36,971 bases of DNA from an uncultured Bacteroides sp. (GTDB lineage: Bacteria > Bacteroidota > Bacteroidia > Bacteroidales > Bacteroidaceae). The position numbers were made by a program, and so were the translations under genes. Shown piece by piece: positions 26,819-35,151 of the stretch. The stretch covers positions 1 to 36,971 of the forward strand of contig NZ_CABUHK010000059.1 of the NCBI RefSeq assembly GCF_902491285.1, written 5' to 3'. Position 1 is the stretch's first letter. Every line of letters starts with the position of its first letter. The notes under the pieces are model-generated. The model saw only the letters and a program-made list of their open reading frames with translations, had not been told where the DNA came from and made no database searches.

Positions 26819-28312
26819 ATGAAAAGATTCAATCAGTTAATGTCGCTGCTTTTATTTGCAGCAGTCACACAGTACAGTTGCATCAATGATGCAGACGTAG
26901 CTTTTTCCGATGAGACTCATTCGGATTCTAACGGCAACCTTGCCCTGTTCTTCGAAATTCCGAACGTAGCCCTCAGCCGCAGCGCCGAATCATCGGGCGT
27001 CACGGAAGTAGGGTCGAAAGAGGAATATGCTGTAAAAAGCCTTACTGTCTATCTGTTCGACTCGACAACTAAAACTCTCAAAGACCAGCAGGAACTGAAG
27101 AACATCAGCCAGACCGGTGTGGACGGTCAGAAAATACAGTACACTGCCGACAAAATCACAGTCAATCCAGGGACTTACAATATCTTCGCCATCGCGAACG
27201 GAAAGGCCGTCACCGGAGATATCAGCACACAAGATGCTTTCCTGAACGCTGTCGACGGCATTACGTACAGTGAAGGAAAGATTCCAAGCGTACCCGCAAG
27301 CGGATTTGTCATGACAAACCGTGGTGCCGCCAATCTGAATGTAGAGGTAAACAAACCTACCGACTCTGACAAGGTGACCAGTGTTTCCATCGGCCTGGAG
27401 CGTGTGGTCGCTAAAATCGAGGTGGCTCAAAAGCAGGAAACATTCCCGCTGAAAGACCCTGCCGGAAAGGTCTATTGCACCATCAAGCTCAATAATTTCA
27501 GAATGTTGAACCTGGCGACACAGTTCTATACATTCCGCCACACGGCCGTACTGAATGACTTCCGGGAACCGGGTGCATACACGGACGAAAACTTCGGCGA
27601 CATCAATGATAACAACGGGTATGTAATCGACCCTTATTTCTTCAAGAAGACAGTAGAAGGTGCCAAAGACTTCACCAATGCCGACGGATTCTTCGCACAG
27701 GCGTTAGTAGACCTGGACATCAACGACAGCAACTGGGCAGGCATGGCGCAGGCAAACAGTTGGTCGCACATCTACTGCCTGGAGAACTGTACGTACATCA
27801 ATGCACAATTGAATGCGTACAGCACCGGAGTGATGTTCAAAGCGAACATGGATATTGCCGCCGACCGCGTTTTCGACGAAAACGGTGACAATGTAAGCAA
27901 TCCGTCCAACTGGCCGACCAAGCTGTTCTACTTCAACTACAACTTCTACACCGGCGTGGATGCTATCCGCAAGTTGGTTCTGAACAACTTGCCTGAAGAC
28001 ATTACCGATGATTCAGCTACGGAGATTCTTGCCCAATATAGCATCAAGCGTTTCCAGAAGACAGAAAACTACTCATGCTACTACAACTACTGGATCAAGC
28101 ACGAGGATAACAATTCAACGGAAATGGGCGTAATGGAATTCGGCATCGTACGTAATAACATATACCGCCTGTCTATCAGCAAGGTGGCAGGTCTTGGCAG
28201 CGGTGAACCTTTCATCGACCCGGAACAACCGGACGAATATAAAGCCGAACTGGATATCAATATCAATGTTTTTCCGTGGGCCGTACGTAATCAAGATGTA
28301 GAACTTGAATAA
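26819..28312 (+). CDS. Mfa1-family fimbrial major subunit (fimbrillin)
   Basis: A 497-residue type V pilus structural subunit exported as a lipoprotein: the signal ends at QYSC (Cys21), followed by Asn/Asp. The N-terminal fimbrillin domain has a strand pattern opening ALFFEIPNVALSRS and continuing EYAVKSLTVYLFDSTTKTL. Arg54 in ALSRSAES is a plausible site for the trypsin-like cleavage that frees the groove for strand exchange, as in Porphyromonas. The Mfa1-type C-terminus is clear (EFGIVRNNIYRLSISKVAGLG, then INVFPWAVRNQDVELE); it supplies the donor strand. Expression should depend on the invertible promoter about 4 kb upstream, as no obvious promoter lies in the 25-base gap before it. Confidence 0.9.
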   Translation: MKRFNQLMSLLLFAAVTQYSCINDADVAFSDETHSDSNGNLALFFEIPNVALSRSAESSGVTEVGSKEEYAVKSLTVYLFDSTTKTLKDQQELKNISQTGVDGQKIQYTADKITVNPGTYNIFAIANGKAVTGDISTQDAFLNAVDGITYSEGKIPSVPASGFVMTNRGAANLNVEVNKPTDSDKVTSVSIGLERVVAKIEVAQKQETFPLKDPAGKVYCTIKLNNFRMLNLATQFYTFRHTAVLNDFREPGAYTDENFGDINDNNGYVIDPYFFKKTVEGAKDFTNADGFFAQALVDLDINDSNWAGMAQANSWSHIYCLENCTYINAQLNAYSTGVMFKANMDIAADRVFDENGDNVSNPSNWPTKLFYFNYNFYTGVDAIRKLVLNNLPEDITDDSATEILAQYSIKRFQKTENYSCYYNYWIKHEDNNSTEMGVMEFGIVRNNIYRLSISKVAGLGSGEPFIDPEQPDEYKAELDININVFPWAVRNQDVELE

Positions 28313-28346
28313 ATAGCGTCGGCCACCTGAACTAAAACCAATCTAA

Positions 28347-29321
28347 ATGCGTTCATTTCTACTACATATTATTTGCGTTGTCGCGTTGTTCTCGTCCTGT
28401 GACTGGGTGAACGACGACTTGTCAGACTGCCCTTCGGGAACCTGGCTGAAAATCTCGTACACCTATAATATCCTGAACGTGGACGCCGCGTCTACGCAGG
28501 TAGGCGACATCACCATTCTTGCCTTCGACAAGAATGGCAAGTATGTGGACCGGCTGGACGTAGACAGTATTACACTGCATCAAGGCTACTGCATGGTAAA
28601 AGTGCCGTTTCCCGAAGGGACTTATCATCTGCTCATATGGGGAGGGGCATCCGACAATCTGTATCAGCTCCCAAATCTCAAAGCTGGACAGACGGAACGA
28701 AAGTCCCTGAATATATCGCTGGCATGTGACGAAAAGAACCAATCTGCCAGGAAACTGAATGCACTCTTTCACGGTAGCCTTGAAAATATTACTATCAGTA
28801 AGGAATATCAGGTCATCACCGCCGGATTGGTGAAAAACACGAACTATTTTTCGTGTATTCTTCAGGATGAAAACAATGTCCCTCTACGACAAGAGGACTT
28901 CGTCTTCACGCTAGAATCCGCCAACGGCGTAATAGACTACACGAACACCCCTGTCGGCATGACTCCGGTCTGCTACCTGCCGTATCGGCAGGAAGTATCT
29001 ACAATGTCCGAACAGATTCCCGTCATTCATGCCAGATTGAATACGCTGCGCATCATGAAGGGAGACAACACAACATTATCTATAAAGCATATACCCAGCG
29101 GACAGATTATCCTTCGCCTGCCCCTCACCCAATATTTATTGTTATCCAAAATCTACAATTATATTGGTGACATGGGCGACCAGGAATATCTCGACCGTCA
29201 GGATTCTTATACACTCCTGTTCTTTATCAAATCATCGGATACGGGGATTCCACAGATATGTCCGCGAATGAAAGTGAACGGATGGACCATACGCCTGAAC
29301 GATTCAGAACTGGAGTCATAA
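28347..29321 (+). CDS. FimB/Mfa2-family fimbrial anchor subunit
   Basis: A 324-residue lipoprotein (lipobox FSSC, Cys18) followed by DWVNDDLSDCPSGTWLKISY, the characteristic start of Mfa2/FimB anchors. The two domains carry VGDITILAFDKNGKYVDRL and FPEGTYHLLIWGGA, as usual. This subunit terminates and anchors the pilus at the outer membrane and keeps its uncleaved N-terminus. It ends with the usual KVNGWTIRLNDSELES-type strand. It is the last gene of the operon, followed 130 bases later by a strong terminator. Confidence 0.9.
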   Translation: MRSFLLHIICVVALFSSCDWVNDDLSDCPSGTWLKISYTYNILNVDAASTQVGDITILAFDKNGKYVDRLDVDSITLHQGYCMVKVPFPEGTYHLLIWGGASDNLYQLPNLKAGQTERKSLNISLACDEKNQSARKLNALFHGSLENITISKEYQVITAGLVKNTNYFSCILQDENNVPLRQEDFVFTLESANGVIDYTNTPVGMTPVCYLPYRQEVSTMSEQIPVIHARLNTLRIMKGDNTTLSIKHIPSGQIILRLPLTQYLLLSKIYNYIGDMGDQEYLDRQDSYTLLFFIKSSDTGIPQICPRMKVNGWTIRLNDSELES

Positions 29322-29450
29322 AGAATTTGACTAAATAATATTTTGTATGGGAATATAGGTGAGATGTTTAAAGAAAGGCTACTGTGAAGTACCCGAGCGG
29401 GCTTATTGCCCTCTTCGCATATATGTTTCCCACTATATGCAAAATGCCTG

Positions 29451-29500
29451 ATAAAACGGTATATCCCTAGAAAAGCCGTTTTATTTATTTGTTTGTTTTG
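29451..29500 (+). terminator. Terminator of the fimbrial operon
   Basis: ATAAAACGG (29451-29459) pairs with CCGTTTTAT (29476-29484) around a 16-base loop and runs into TTATTTGTTTGTTTTGTTTG. It is well placed 130 bases after the last fimbrial gene. Confidence 0.75.
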
Positions 29501-29510
29501 TTTGTGTTAA

Positions 29511-29542
29511 GTGCGTCCATTCCGAGCGAGGAATGGACGCAC
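29511..29542. repeat. Perfect 13-bp hairpin, 6-base loop
   Basis: GTGCGTCCATTCC (29511-29523) is followed by GAGCGA and its exact reverse complement (29530-29542). It is unusually G+C-rich for the region and lacks a T-tract on either side, so it is not a classical terminator. Confidence 0.75.
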
Positions 29543-29569
29543 TGCTTATTTATAGATAACTGAAATGAT

Positions 29570-29610
29570 AAATCATTAGTGTCCCGTTAAAATCGGAACA
29601 CTAATGATTT
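29570..29610. repeat. 13-bp hairpin, extendable
   Basis: AAATCATTAGTGT (29570-29582) pairs perfectly with 29598-29610. The interior adds three more pairs after one mismatch. It ends with ATTT on both strands and could serve as a weak bidirectional terminator. Confidence 0.7.
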
Positions 29611-29675
29611 GAAATATATTATGAGAATATCATGTACTACCTTCTTCTTTATCATTTTTACCTATACAAGCATTT

Positions 29676-30403
29676 CAATTTCATTTCTCATATTCTCATG
29701 ATTTTTAGATAAAGCATAGATAATCAGAGCAATAACGTATGAGAAATACTTTTAAGGAACAGCATTTCTCATACTTTATCCTGCATTTTACCCTAAAACA
29801 GATCCATTTATCATTGTATTTCAAGGTATTTCTCATAATCAATGCAACTACGCTTTTTCCACGATGGATAACCTTACTTTATGCGCAATCAAGCCGTTGT
29901 TTATATGCAAACGGCTAAGTGCCCGTTTGTATTTCACCTGACATCATCGTATTTTAGAAAGGACATCCCAACCGTTCCACTCTAGTGGATAGTACTGTTT
30001 ACTCTAGTGCACAAGCCTGTTCACTCAAGTAGACAGACTTGTGCACTAGAGTAGAATAATACAGATGCTGATAGGAAAATAGCATAATGAAGGCAAGATG
30101 TAACAACAACATAAGTAGCATAACCTATAAACCAGCATTAAATCAGACGTCATCGACCTATAAATCAGCCGCAAAAAGCACAAGATAATCGTAAAGAATA
30201 TCAAGAAATCCACACCCCTACTATGTGACAGTTCATGCATCTATGAGAAATGCACCAAACGAGTATGAGAAATAACCAAAATTAAAGCCATTTTGCAGGA
30301 AAAGCTATGAGAAATACCTGTTTAGAAAAACATTTCTCATAGATTAATACGCTATTCAACAGTGATTTAGATTAAAATCATGAGAATATGATAAATGAAT
30401 TTG
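29676..30403. repeat. Composite imperfect inverted repeat, about 160-bp arms
   Basis: The arm at about 29676-29840 matches the reverse complement of about 30240-30403. Both outer ends read CAA-TTCATTT-TCATATTCTCATGATTTT with scattered differences. Both then contain TATGAGAAAT, 16 bases, ATTTCTCATA, followed by a TCCTGC stretch and another ATTTCTCATA 53-54 bases on. The 10-mer TATGAGAAAT occurs eight times: direct at 29738, 30242, 30264 and 30307; inverted at 29683, 29764, 29828 and 30333. About 400 bp of core with tandem repeats lies between. No target duplication or coding frame was found. It may be a MITE-like element, a decayed mobile element, or a protein-binding array. Confidence 0.7.
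29979..30066. repeat. 22-bp tandem array with internal 16-bp inverted repeat
   Basis: Units start at 29979, 30001, 30023 and 30045 with exact 22-base period. The first two begin ACTCTAGTG and carry CTGTT near the end; the third and fourth are variants (ACTCAAGT, ACTAGAGT). Within the array TACTCTAGTGCACAAG (30000-30015) is perfectly repeated in inverse at 30038-30053, allowing a cruciform or RNA hairpin. It lies close to the centre of the larger inverted repeat. Confidence 0.75.
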
Positions 30404-30464
30404 TTTTTTCTTTTTCAGAGGCCCCAAAAGCATGATAACAAGAATGCAACAAAGATAATTCTTT

Positions 30465-31688
30465 TCACCGTTTGTCATGGAATCTATAGCCAAGGCCCAG
30501 CATCAGATTATTGGGATCTTTAAACTTGCTCAACTGGTATCCTACATGCAGAAACAAATGGCGCGTGACGTAAGTTTTGAGAGCGAGAATCTGGTAGAAG
30601 CCCTGCGTATCATCTCCACTACATATCAGGTTTCGCCCAAGTCCGGCATTGATTGAAAAAATAGGCATCACGAGTTCCGCCCGAAGGGACACCCCCACTG
30701 CAAATTGTTTCCGGAAAGGAGGACGATGAAACTTTAATTCATCCGAGTAGGTTCTTTCCAATTTATAATCTTTGATATTGGCACTTTCGTCATACTGCGC
30801 ATCCACGGAGAGTCCCGCCCGGAAATAGTTGTTGAGATTGTACATCGGAGCAAAATTAAGACCTATAATACCAAATGAACCGGGAACCAGACTCGGCACA
30901 TTATCTTTGACGAATCCTTTTTTGCGAGTGGCACCATATACTACCAAATCATAGCTGACATGTGGCTCTATAAAAAGTCGCTTGGAGCCCGCTGCTCCTG
31001 CTGCACCATCCGTAGCGTCAAAAGTACGTACGACACCGATTCTACCACCGATAGCATTGAGTCCGCCATTGGGATAATGCGTATTTCCGTTGGAAAAATG
31101 AGTAAAATCCACACCTGCCGCCAGTTTCCATTGCGGATGAAGCTGCCAGTTCAGGAAAAATCCCAGGTTGATGTATGCATTGATTTCAGAACCAATAGCC
31201 ATGTTCTTTTGATTGTATAGTTCGTCATATTTCTTCCAACCGAAAGAAGCTCCGAAATTCCACTCGTAGTCTAACGAAAGGCGACGGGAAAACTGCATAA
31301 GAGGCGCACCCTGAAATACATACACAGTCACCGGATTTCCCAGTTCGTCAGGGCGGGAGAAAGTACTATACGAAACACCGATGCCCTGATAAGCAGAAGG
31401 ATACAACTTGCCCAAACAGGAATTTGGGCTAAACCGGAAAGCGTACTTCAGATGTAGGGAAAGTGATTGGTCGATGGCTTTCTGCTGCGCATTGTCTCCC
31501 GCAAGGAAACTGTTTGTCGGAACCACATAGCCCGGACGGATATCAAAACCAATCTGATGGATAAATGCATGGCCCACACTGTCATTCCGCTGCCTGACAG
31601 GCTCCGCAACAGTCTGAGCATCCAGTTTCCCGCCAACAGCCGGAAGTGCCAGTAAACAAAGAATGCATAGTAAGCGTCTAGTGTTCAT
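30465..31688 (-). CDS. Acyloxyacyl hydrolase family (PagL-like) outer membrane protein
   Basis: A 407-residue exported protein (signal about 1-25, ...KLDAQ) rich in amphipathic aromatic strands and ending in a barrel-type LGLGYRFHDKR. The block VDFTHFSNGNTHYPNGGLN matches the PagL lipid A 3-O-deacylase region. His197 and Ser199 align with the catalytic His and Ser, whereas the position of the PagL catalytic Glu (14 after His) is Asn211. The family could trim acyl chains from lipid A in the outer membrane, but that substitution leaves activity open. It is much longer than PagL, with extra strands. It starts four bases after the stop of the lipoprotein gene, so the two share a transcript and perhaps a complex. 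Confidence 0.72.
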   Translation of the reverse strand: MNTRRLLCILCLLALPAVGGKLDAQTVAEPVRQRNDSVGHAFIHQIGFDIRPGYVVPTNSFLAGDNAQQKAIDQSLSLHLKYAFRFSPNSCLGKLYPSAYQGIGVSYSTFSRPDELGNPVTVYVFQGAPLMQFSRRLSLDYEWNFGASFGWKKYDELYNQKNMAIGSEINAYINLGFFLNWQLHPQWKLAAGVDFTHFSNGNTHYPNGGLNAIGGRIGVVRTFDATDGAAGAAGSKRLFIEPHVSYDLVVYGATRKKGFVKDNVPSLVPGSFGIIGLNFAPMYNLNNYFRAGLSVDAQYDESANIKDYKLERTYSDELKFHRPPFRKQFAVGVSLRAELVMPIFSINAGLGRNLICSGDDTQGFYQILALKTYVTRHLFLHVGYQLSKFKDPNNLMLGLGYRFHDKR

Positions 31689-31692
31689 ATTT

Positions 31693-32637
31693 CTATTTAT
31701 GGATATTTTCGTGTATTACCTTATGGCTTACCGGCATTTTGCTTTCCAACATACCAGTTATAATCCGCTGTTTCCCGGTCTTGGGATGAGTGGCATAAAG
31801 GGTGTATTCCGTTTCAAACCATTCATAAACTATCAGCAGGCTGATACGCTGGGCGGTAAAAGGTGGAATAGGAACCTCTATCTGCTCCGTATTCGGGAAA
31901 GGCAACATTTGCTGTATAGAAGTATATTGCGCCTGTTTACCGTACATCGCCAATTTATCGTTCTCAATGCTTGGTATGTCTACTGTCAGGTTTCCTTCTC
32001 CCAGTAGCTGAAAAGCCTCAGGCTTATAGCTTTTGAATACCACCTTATAATCAACATTCTCGTAAGGCATCAACGGATATGGATAATCAATATCCCAACC
32101 GTTATATTGTACAAAGCTCTTTGTCATCTCTATTTTCTGCGCATGAGAATATCCATTTAAAGAATAAGTGATACGATCGAGCACATATCTGTCTGACGGT
32201 GAGATGTTGACGTATATTTCCTGAGACTCATACTCGTTGCCCGCTATGAGTATGAGATGAAAATGATCAGGGCGGATATTTTCACCCACTATAAATTTCA
32301 GTTCTTTGGGATTACTGCGCTCGATGATGAAACCGGTCCGATTCTCATCACACACAATCTTACCCAATCCTTTCAGGTACGGGACTTGTTCTTCCGTTAT
32401 CAGGTTATTATCCGCATCGTAAACTTTATATTGACAGGAAAAGCTGCCATCATAAGTATGTACCTGCAGCAAGTCCCAATTGGAGGATGCAAATTGAATG
32501 ATTGCGGCATCACCGTTCCCGTCCAAAGCCAGTTCGGAATCGGAAGAACGAAAATCGTCGACAAATACGTCGCCGTTACAACTATAAAGTTCAAGTAGAA
32601 TGAGAATATATGTTGCGAAGTTCAGGTATGTTTTCAT
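31693..32637 (-). CDS. Putative lipoprotein of unknown function
   Basis: I do not recognise a family. The 314-residue product has a lipoprotein signal (ILLELYSC, Cys20) followed by NGDVFVDDF, the acidic pattern that favours surface display in Bacteroides. The rest is strand-rich without membrane segments: an Ig-like middle (FKFIV-type strands, EIYVNISPSDRYVLDRITYSL) and a C-terminal VPIPPFTAQRISLLIVYEWFETEYTLYA. It is the first gene of a two-gene transcript with the acyloxyacyl-hydrolase-like gene (four-base gap), so a role at the outer membrane alongside that protein is likely. A perfect -7 box lies 30 bases upstream. Confidence 0.75.
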   Translation of the reverse strand: MKTYLNFATYILILLELYSCNGDVFVDDFRSSDSELALDGNGDAAIIQFASSNWDLLQVHTYDGSFSCQYKVYDADNNLITEEQVPYLKGLGKIVCDENRTGFIIERSNPKELKFIVGENIRPDHFHLILIAGNEYESQEIYVNISPSDRYVLDRITYSLNGYSHAQKIEMTKSFVQYNGWDIDYPYPLMPYENVDYKVVFKSYKPEAFQLLGEGNLTVDIPSIENDKLAMYGKQAQYTSIQQMLPFPNTEQIEVPIPPFTAQRISLLIVYEWFETEYTLYATHPKTGKQRIITGMLESKMPVSHKVIHENIHK

Positions 32638-32667
32638 GTAGTTTTGTCCTTGTCATTTCATTGGGAA

Positions 32668-32675
32668 CAAAGGTA
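32668..32675 (-). promoter_or_regulatory. Candidate promoter of the lipoprotein/acyloxyacyl-hydrolase operon
   Basis: On the minus strand this is TACCTTTG, a perfect Bacteroides -7 box, 30 bases before the ATG. A partial -33 (ATTG, 32693-32696) is at 17 bases, shorter than ideal. Confidence 0.55.
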
Positions 32676-32729
32676 ATATATATTTTTAAACTCAATAGCT
32701 ATAAGAAGTGTTATTAACATTCTGTTTAA

Positions 32730-32760
32730 TTGCTTGATAAAAGAAAATAAGCTATTTTTG
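32730..32760 (+). promoter_or_regulatory. Candidate promoter of the AAA-ATPase gene
   Basis: TTG (32730-32732), 20 bases, then TATTTTTG (32753-32760), 26 bases before the ATG. It is divergent from the lipoprotein promoter. Confidence 0.55.
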
Positions 32761-32786
32761 TTCTCAACTATAAAAACAGAGTGGTT

Positions 32787-34526
32787 ATGAATGCAGCAAT
32801 AAAGAAAATACCTTATGGAATGACAGATTTTGAGTCTATCATATGTGATAACTATTACTATGTAGACAAGACACGTTATATTGCCTTAGTAGAAAATACA
32901 AGTCGTTTTTTCTTCTTCGTTCGTCCCCGTCGTTTCGGTAAGAGTCTTTTCTTGAATATGCTCGGACTATACTACGATATCAATAAAAAGGATAAGTTCG
33001 AAGAAATTTTTGGCGGGCTGTATATTGGCAAGCATCCTACACCTTACCGTAATAAGTATCTGGTTTTGACGCTCAATTTCAGTAGTGTAGCCGCCAATAT
33101 GGAACGACTGGAAGAGACATTCAATACCTACTGCAAAATAGTAATGGATGGATTTGCAGAGAGAAATGCTCATCTGTTAGGAAAAGAAGCTGTTGAGAAA
33201 CTACGAGGACTAAGTACAGGAGCCGCTTTATTGGGTTCACTATGCCAAAGTGCACAAAACAAGGGATACAAAATATACCTTATTCTTGATGAATATGACA
33301 ACTTTGCCAACAATATACTGGTAGATTATGGTAACGAACGCTATCGTAGCATCACACACGGCAACGGCTTCTTTCGGGGATTTCTCAAAGTAGTGAAAGA
33401 CTATTCAAACTCTGTGATTGAACGTATCTTCCTTACCGGAGTTAGTCCCGTTACGATGGATGATCTTACCAGCGGATTCAACATTGCAGATAACTATAGC
33501 AGCAATTCCGCATTCAATAACATGATAGGGTTCAACGAACAGGAAGTACGTACTCTTATAGATTACTACAAAAGCTGTACAGAGTTGCCACATACTACAG
33601 ACGAATTGATAGAAATGATGAAACCATGGTACGACAATTATTGTTTCTCCACAGAGTCATTGGACGAACCATCCATGTACAACTCGGATATGGTGCTTTA
33701 CTTCATGAATCGTTATTTGCTGAACAAACGCATTCCTACCAATATGCTTGATGCCAACATTCGCACCGACTACAACAAGCTGCGCCACCTCATCCACGTT
33801 GACAAGACTTTTGGAGAAAATGCAAGTGTCGTTCAGGAAATAGTGGAAAAAGGAACTACTACCGGAATCATCGCCGACAGTTTCCCTGCCGAAGATATTA
33901 TCAAGGCTGAAAATTTCAAAAGCCTGCTCTATTATTATGGCATGCTCACCATTCATGGGACACGAGGACCGATGAATATACTTTCCATTCCCAACCAGAC
34001 TGTGCGCGAGCAACTCTATGGATATATGGTCGATATCTATCAACAAGCGACAAACCTCAGTCTGGACTTAGATAAACTGAATTTCCTAATGTACGATATG
34101 GCTTACGAAGGTAATTGGAAACCCTATTTCAAGCATATTGCCGAGCGGCTGGACAATCAAAGCAGTATCCGAGAATTTATCGAAGGAGAAGCACACGTGA
34201 AAGCTTTCATTCTCGCTTATCTGGGGTTGAACAGCTACTATATCGCCCGCCCCGAATATGAAAGCAACAAAGGATATGCAGATATATTTCTGCAACCCCG
34301 CTTGCTGCAACTTCCCGACATGGCGTACAGTTACTGCATCGAAGTTAAGTATGCCAAACGTGATGCCACCGATATGGAAATAGAGAAATTGACAGTCGAT
34401 GCCAAAACACAACTGAAACAGTATGCAGCAAGTGAATGGATTCTACAAGATAAGGGAACCACAGAATTAAAGAGTATCGTTTTAGTGTTTAAAGGCTGGA
34501 AACTGGTTTTACATAAGGAGCTGTGA
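32787..34526 (+). CDS. AAA-ATPase-like protein with C-terminal PD-(D/E)XK nuclease domain
   Basis: A 579-residue cytosolic protein of the type widespread in Bacteroides (AAA-ATPase-like domain followed by PD-(D/E)XK family 9). The N-terminus has PYGMTDFESI and YYVDKTRYIALVE. The Walker A-like loop is RPRRFGKSLFLN (Lys52, Ser53), Walker B is YLILDEYDNF (Asp168, Glu169), and IFLTGVSPVTMDDLTSGFN follows as a sensor-like motif. The C-terminal nuclease core shows GYADIFL (Asp499) and CIEVKYAK (Glu519, Lys521), then QLKQY. All core residues are present, so it may be an active nucleotide-dependent nuclease. Function is unproven; defence and mobile-element links have been suggested for similar proteins. 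The frame also opens with GTG at 32781; the ATG at 32787 is preferred. Confidence 0.88.
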   Translation: MNAAIKKIPYGMTDFESIICDNYYYVDKTRYIALVENTSRFFFFVRPRRFGKSLFLNMLGLYYDINKKDKFEEIFGGLYIGKHPTPYRNKYLVLTLNFSSVAANMERLEETFNTYCKIVMDGFAERNAHLLGKEAVEKLRGLSTGAALLGSLCQSAQNKGYKIYLILDEYDNFANNILVDYGNERYRSITHGNGFFRGFLKVVKDYSNSVIERIFLTGVSPVTMDDLTSGFNIADNYSSNSAFNNMIGFNEQEVRTLIDYYKSCTELPHTTDELIEMMKPWYDNYCFSTESLDEPSMYNSDMVLYFMNRYLLNKRIPTNMLDANIRTDYNKLRHLIHVDKTFGENASVVQEIVEKGTTTGIIADSFPAEDIIKAENFKSLLYYYGMLTIHGTRGPMNILSIPNQTVREQLYGYMVDIYQQATNLSLDLDKLNFLMYDMAYEGNWKPYFKHIAERLDNQSSIREFIEGEAHVKAFILAYLGLNSYYIARPEYESNKGYADIFLQPRLLQLPDMAYSYCIEVKYAKRDATDMEIEKLTVDAKTQLKQYAASEWILQDKGTTELKSIVLVFKGWKLVLHKEL

Positions 34527-35037
34527 GAGATGTCCGAATATAAAAACGTCGGAATCCCTAAGGAGATGCCTTCATAGCACAACTACTTCTTATAATTGGT
34601 CATTCTCTTTTTAGCGAGCATCTGTTCAATCTGCCTGCTTTCTACAAACGCTTGTTTTGCAGCAGTATGTCTATAAACTCTTTATTGTCATTCATCTTTT
34701 GCGGGTATTTGCCCCGTTAGTCGTCAAAATAATCATTTAGTTATAAATAAAAGACACAAATATGAAGTTTTTTCATTTCCTATATATAATAAGGTATATG
34801 TGAAAACATATCTGCTGTCTTTCTTTCAAGAGAACGAAATTTTTTCATTCAAAACAATACTATTTATCCCATTGAATATCAGCATATAATAGAGTACGTT
34901 TAGAAGAAAAGTGAAATTTTCTTCTACTTTTTCTCGCAAATTGTTTGTCAGTTTCAAAAAAGTTCCTACCTTTGCATCCGCAATCGAGAAACAAACACTG
35001 ATTCGAGAAAGCAAAAGCAGAAATGCAACAACAGGAT
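34527..35037. other. Gap between AAA-ATPase and tRNA-Glu
   Basis: No intact gene is visible in these 511 A+T-rich bases. On the minus strand an ATG at 34695 opens a 17-codon frame (MNDNKEFIDILLQ...). A frame shifted by one position continues with 25 sensible residues ending NYKK and a stop at 34583, suggesting a small decayed gene. The right end contains the tRNA promoter. Confidence 0.5.
34944..34974 (+). promoter_or_regulatory. Promoter of the tRNA-Glu/rpsT transcript
   Basis: TTTG (34944-34947), 19 bases, TACCTTTG (34967-34974): a full consensus Bacteroides promoter. The start should fall near 34980, about 58 bases before the tRNA. Confidence 0.8.
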
Positions 35038-35109
35038 GGCCCGTTCGTCTATCGGTTAGGACGCAAGATTTTCATTCTTGAAAGGGGGGTTCGATTCCCC
35101 CACGGGCTA
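35038..35109 (+). tRNA. tRNA-Glu (anticodon TTC)
   Basis: A complete 72-base cloverleaf. The acceptor stem GGCCCGT pairs with ACGGGCT (one G-U at the end). The D-arm has CGGTTAGGAC, the anticodon stem CAAGA/TCTTG encloses TTTTCAT (anticodon TTC), and the T-arm is GGGGG-TTCGATT-CCCCC. Discriminator is A and CCA is not encoded. It probably shares the upstream promoter with rpsT, 42 bases downstream. Confidence 0.95.
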
Positions 35110-35151
35110 CAAGTTAAAAGAATAAAGAACTAAAAAAATAGATTAGTCGAG

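Larger units (their letters stand above)
29322..30464. other. Non-coding stretch with hairpins and nested repeats
   Basis: Over 1.1 kb carries no credible gene; the only longish frame (30046-30240, minus) lacks coding character and crosses repeats. From left to right it holds a rho-independent-type terminator, two further hairpins, and a roughly 730-bp composite inverted-repeat element with a central 22-bp tandem array (each listed separately). The A+T content is high. Confidence 0.8.

Noticed and set aside
29979..30066. CRISPR array
   Set aside because: Units are contiguous 22-mers without spacers, repeats are imperfect, and no cas genes are nearby.
30046..30240. 64-residue minus-strand frame in the repeat region
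   Set aside because: It overlaps the 22-bp array and the inverted-repeat core, has a composition unlike a protein (Cys/Leu/Tyr-rich shadow of A+T-rich DNA), and lacks a nearby promoter.
35038..35109. tRNA-Glu as an attachment site for an integrated element
   Set aside because: No partial tRNA 3'-end copy was seen at the other end of any module, and the tyrosine recombinase has its own inverted sites 12 kb away.
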